The translations under genes were made by a program, and so were the position numbers. 64,000 bases of DNA, taken from positions 7,268-71,267 of the forward strand of contig DASPSJ010000053.1 of assembly GCA_035623985.1 (NCBI GenBank). The letters run 5' to 3'. The DNA comes from DAHUYF01 sp035623985 (lineage in GTDB: Bacteria > Pseudomonadota > Alphaproteobacteria > ATCC43930 > CGMCC-115725). This document shows positions 62,932 through 64,000 of this stretch, piece after piece. Position 1 is the first letter of the stretch. Each line of letters starts with the position of its first letter. The notes under the pieces were generated by a model that was not told where the DNA came from, did not search any database, and was given only the letters and a program-made list of their open reading frames with translations.

Positions 62932-63085
62932 TGTTTTCGGCCAGGAAATGGCGGATTTCTGCGAGTTTCAAGTGGACAGCGATGCCCTGAAATCGCCCCT
63001 TGTGGACGGGGGTTTCGCACAGTTCTCGCACAGGTCGGGGAGGGGAGTCTCAGGGCACCGTTAGCCGTCTGCTCACGCGCCGTGG

Positions 63086-63091
63086 TATAGT
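63086..63091 (+). promoter_or_regulatory. Candidate -10 element of a leaderless transcript
   Basis: TATAGT ends 6 bases before the ATG at 63098, so a transcript would start at or very near the start codon. No Shine-Dalgarno sequence is seen. The -35 region is weak (TTAGCC at 63061). Confidence 0.4.
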
Positions 63092-63097
63092 TCGCCC

Positions 63098-63955
63098 ATG
63101 AGTAGCCCAATCAACCTGACGATACGCGGCCACAATGCGGCGACCGACGCGCCGACCGTCGAGGATTTGCTTGGGCAGGTGGAGGACTGGTTCAACATCC
63201 TGCTTGGGGTCGAGCAAGCCATCGCGGAGGATGGGGTCAACGAAGTCGAATGGCGCGTCACCAACGCGCGCATGAACAGTCCGCTCGCCTTCGAGTTGAC
63301 GCCATTCCCGCGCAAGCACGGCATGGATGTCGAGCAACGGGTCAAGCTCATCAAGGAATACACGGCAAACGGGCTCGTCGCGCTCCGCTCCAAGGCGGAG
63401 CGACCCACCTACTTCACCGAGCCGGTCCTGAAAAACGCCGAACGGCTATTCAAGCGGGTCACCAATGGTCTGAGCCTCACCGCGATCAACTTCGGCGATG
63501 ACCTCCCTCGCGTCGAGATCACTCCTTCCGAAGCGCGGGCGGCTATCGCGAACACGAACGCAGTCCTCATGCCGAAGGACAAGCCCTATAGGGAAACTGG
63601 GTCGATCGAGGGGACGCTAACGAAGGTCGAGCGAGATGGCTACGGCCGTCCGCTGCTCTTCGTGAAGCTGCGCCTGGATGGTGAGGCCGCCAAGTGCATC
63701 GTGGGCGATGCGGCGAGAACCGAAGTCGAGCGGCACGAGATCGGTGACATCTGGAAGAACCAGCGCATCCGGGTCTTCGGCGTGATCTACTACAAGGGGC
63801 TCGGGCGCATCGCCCAGATAGACGCCGATAACGTCCAGTTTCTTCCGGCGAAGGACGAACTGCCGAGCGCGAAGGACATCATCGACGAGAAGTTTACGGG
63901 CGGCCTGAGATCGGAAGAATATTTGGAAAGGCTACGTAATGGCGATCTCTCCTAA
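63098..63955 (+). CDS. Unrecognised 285-residue protein upstream of a PIN-domain gene
   Basis: The N-terminus has PTVEDLLGQVEDWFNILLGVEQAI, an amphipathic helical stretch, and then EWRVTNARMNSPLAFELTPF with beta character. The middle (about residues 165-250) is beta-rich: SIEGTLTKVERDGYGRPLLFVKL and IRVFGVIYYKGLGRIAQID, which might be an OB- or SH3-like barrel. The C-terminus LPSAKDIIDEKFTGGLRSEEYLERLRNG is helical and charged. No signal peptide or membrane segment. It overlaps the PIN-domain gene by 17 bases, suggesting co-translation. Lies right after the tRNA-Thr fragment, hence on the putative integrated element. I do not recognise the family. Confidence 0.7.
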   Translation: MSSPINLTIRGHNAATDAPTVEDLLGQVEDWFNILLGVEQAIAEDGVNEVEWRVTNARMNSPLAFELTPFPRKHGMDVEQRVKLIKEYTANGLVALRSKAERPTYFTEPVLKNAERLFKRVTNGLSLTAINFGDDLPRVEITPSEARAAIANTNAVLMPKDKPYRETGSIEGTLTKVERDGYGRPLLFVKLRLDGEAAKCIVGDAARTEVERHEIGDIWKNQRIRVFGVIYYKGLGRIAQIDADNVQFLPAKDELPSAKDIIDEKFTGGLRSEEYLERLRNGDLS

Positions 63956-64000
63956 GCGGGTCGCCTGGGATGCCTGTAGTTGGATAGCCCACATCCAGAA
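63939..64000 (+). CDS. PIN-domain protein, N-terminal fragment cut by window edge
   Basis: Open frame MAISPKRVAWDACSWIAHIQ from ATG 63939 to the window end. WDACSWIA has the first catalytic Asp of PIN/VapC-type ribonucleases, usually seen as hYhDssvhh. It overlaps the upstream gene by 17 bases in a different frame. Only 20 codons are visible, so the rest, including other active-site acids, is unknown. Confidence 0.6.
   Translation, partial: MAISPKRVAWDACSWIAHIQ

Noticed and set aside
62879..63064. A plus-strand frame beginning MMVLPERIELSASPLPR
   Set aside because: It is the reverse translation of the tRNA-Thr 3' half, a well-known artefact.

Overview
GC-rich (mid-60s % by eye) bacterial DNA, densely packed with short overlapping operons. 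A SAM-II riboswitch, the type II secretion (T2SS) gene order, the glyQ/glyS and ppdK cluster and many alphaproteobacterial-style small lipoproteins point to an alphaproteobacterium, most likely a Rhodospirillales/Hyphomicrobiales-type heterotroph. This is inference; no rRNA or core marker lies in the window.

Layout. 1-9003 (minus): a T2SS operon gspE-F-G-H-I-J-L-M-N(C-like), then gspD running off the left edge. gspK is absent from its expected slot. 9458-12566: a zinc-ribbon miniprotein, a CopD/cytochrome c/thioredoxin-like fusion with a His-rich tail, and a decayed transposase. 12648-15194: an NMT1/SsuA-type ABC importer, followed by an orphan FlgC-like gene. 15679-27496: catabolic and methionine genes, namely a DapA-type lyase, MaoC hydratase, thiolase, several SDR dehydrogenases, 3-hydroxyacyl-CoA dehydrogenase, acyl-CoA ligase, MetE-like protein and metZ under a SAM-II riboswitch with its own terminator. 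27497-31306: RlpA, a ClC channel, a small conserved gene and tRNA-Pro(CGG). 31360-47762: housekeeping genes (polyprenyl diphosphate synthase, a methyltransferase, SppA-type protease flanked by two related tiny lipoproteins, GlyRS alpha and beta, PPDK, MeaB, YgfZ, glycosyltransferases, AsnB).

47763-50600 is an accessory patch: a HigBA-like pair and a PhdYeFM/MazF-like pair, each with a perfect palindrome upstream, and between them a broken SIR2-like gene. 50633-57236 returns to core-type genes: dihydroorotase, MBL hydrolase, SCP-x thiolase, AcuI/YhdH reductase, response regulator, amidase and small genes, plus a strong terminator that may end a small RNA. 57393-62825 holds an alpha-ketoglutarate dioxygenase, a complete ABC importer, and two more near-identical dioxygenases in tandem, probably for acquiring and oxidising a sulfonate-like or other small organic substrate.

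At 62883-62931 only the 3' half of a tRNA-Thr(GGT) gene remains, the usual footprint of an integrated element. Just beyond it are an unrecognised 285-residue protein and the start of an overlapping PIN-domain gene, cut by the right edge. This is the most likely place in the window for an undescribed two-gene system.
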